The notes under the pieces are model-generated. The model saw nothing but the letters and a program-made list of their open reading frames with translations, was not told the DNA's origin and did no database searches. This document shows, piece after piece, positions 5,637 through 5,773 of a stretch of 5,773 bases of DNA. Origin of the DNA: an uncultured Treponema sp. (GTDB taxonomy: Bacteria > Spirochaetota > Spirochaetia > Treponematales > Treponemataceae); NCBI GenBank assembly GCA_947176045.1, contig CAMWPF010000108.1, forward strand, positions 1-5,773, in the 5' to 3' direction. Made by a program: the position numbers and the translations under genes. How positions within the stretch are numbered: position 1 is the stretch's first letter; each line of letters opens with the position of its first letter.

Positions 5637-5669
5637 ACGAAAAATATGTGTTTAAGAGGAGACACTGGA

Positions 5670-5773
5670 ATGTCAAAAAAAATCACCATCATTGGCGCCG
5701 GATCCGTGGGCGCAACTATTGCGTATACGCTTACTGTCAAAGGAATCGCTCCGGAAATCGTGCTGATTGACAT
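5670..5773 (+). CDS. L-lactate dehydrogenase (or lactate/malate dehydrogenase family), 5' part
   Basis: Only the first 34 codons are in the window. They encode a Rossmann N-terminus: MSKKITIIGAG, with the GAGSVG nucleotide loop (residues 9-14), a helix, then EIVLID. Asp34 is the acidic residue expected for NAD rather than NADP. The run TVKGIAPEIVLID resembles L-lactate dehydrogenases (pyruvate plus NADH to L-lactate) more than malate dehydrogenases. The residues that decide this lie beyond the edge. AGGAG (5657-5661) sits 8 nt before the ATG. The gene is transcribed divergently from the hydrogenase gene, and both products would dispose of reducing power during fermentation. Confidence 0.85.
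   Translation, partial: MSKKITIIGAGSVGATIAYTLTVKGIAPEIVLID

Larger units (their letters stand above)
5364..5669. other. Divergent intergenic control region between hydrogenase and lactate dehydrogenase genes
   Basis: This 306-bp gap holds two back-to-back promoters, a leader hairpin on each side and one inverted repeat at the rightward promoter. No convincing coding region is seen. A 22-codon ATG frame at 5467-5535 lacks a suitable promoter. The -35 boxes of the two promoters are about 85 bp apart, close enough for a shared regulator. Confidence 0.7.

Noticed and set aside
1..5773. CRISPR, tRNA, insertion sequence or prophage signals
   Set aside because: I saw no spaced direct repeats, tRNA-like cloverleaf, transposase or integrase reading frame, or terminal repeats.

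Overview
The window holds six genes. It looks like part of a chromosome from an anaerobic, fermentative bacterium with moderately high GC. The reasons are a [FeFe] hydrogenase with several iron-sulfur clusters, a lactate dehydrogenase type gene, oxygen-sensitive LeuC-type dehydratase chemistry, strong AGGAGG-type ribosome binding sites and sigma70-like promoters close to consensus. A clostridial or Negativicutes-type Firmicute, a Lentisphaerota or a Synergistota member would all fit. The sequence alone does not settle the taxon. No mobile element, CRISPR array, tRNA or rRNA is visible.

Left part (1-1802, + strand): the 3' end of an RlmN/Cfr-family radical SAM methyltransferase gene, with unusual residues at conserved positions. 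A sigma70-like promoter (592-620) follows and drives a two-gene unit. Its first gene encodes a 68-residue HMA-fold protein that has lost both metal-binding cysteines. It overlaps by one base with a D-2-hydroxyacid dehydrogenase gene of the glycerate dehydrogenase/hydroxypyruvate reductase type.

Middle (1799-3845, + strand): a perfect consensus promoter (TTGACA, 17 bp, TATAAT) whose -35 box overlaps the dehydrogenase stop codon. It leads into a leuC-leuD pair for a two-subunit aconitase-superfamily hydro-lyase. The two genes are 111 bp apart. That gap holds a 7-mer in three alternating orientations, which can form two mutually exclusive hairpins, and a 31-codon ORF that ends in an ATGA overlap with leuD. 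leuA and leuB are not adjacent, so 3-isopropylmalate is the default substrate but is not proven. A 13-bp perfect inverted repeat follows leuD.

Right part (3870-5773): on the minus strand, convergent with leuD, lies a stand-alone ferredoxin-like and H-cluster protein resembling group B [FeFe] hydrogenases. Its leader, about 66 nt long, contains a small hairpin followed by a T-run. A 306-bp divergent control region separates it from the start of an L-lactate/malate dehydrogenase gene that runs off the right edge. H2 production and lactate formation are both ways to dispose of reducing equivalents, so this shared region may respond to redox state. That last point is inference.
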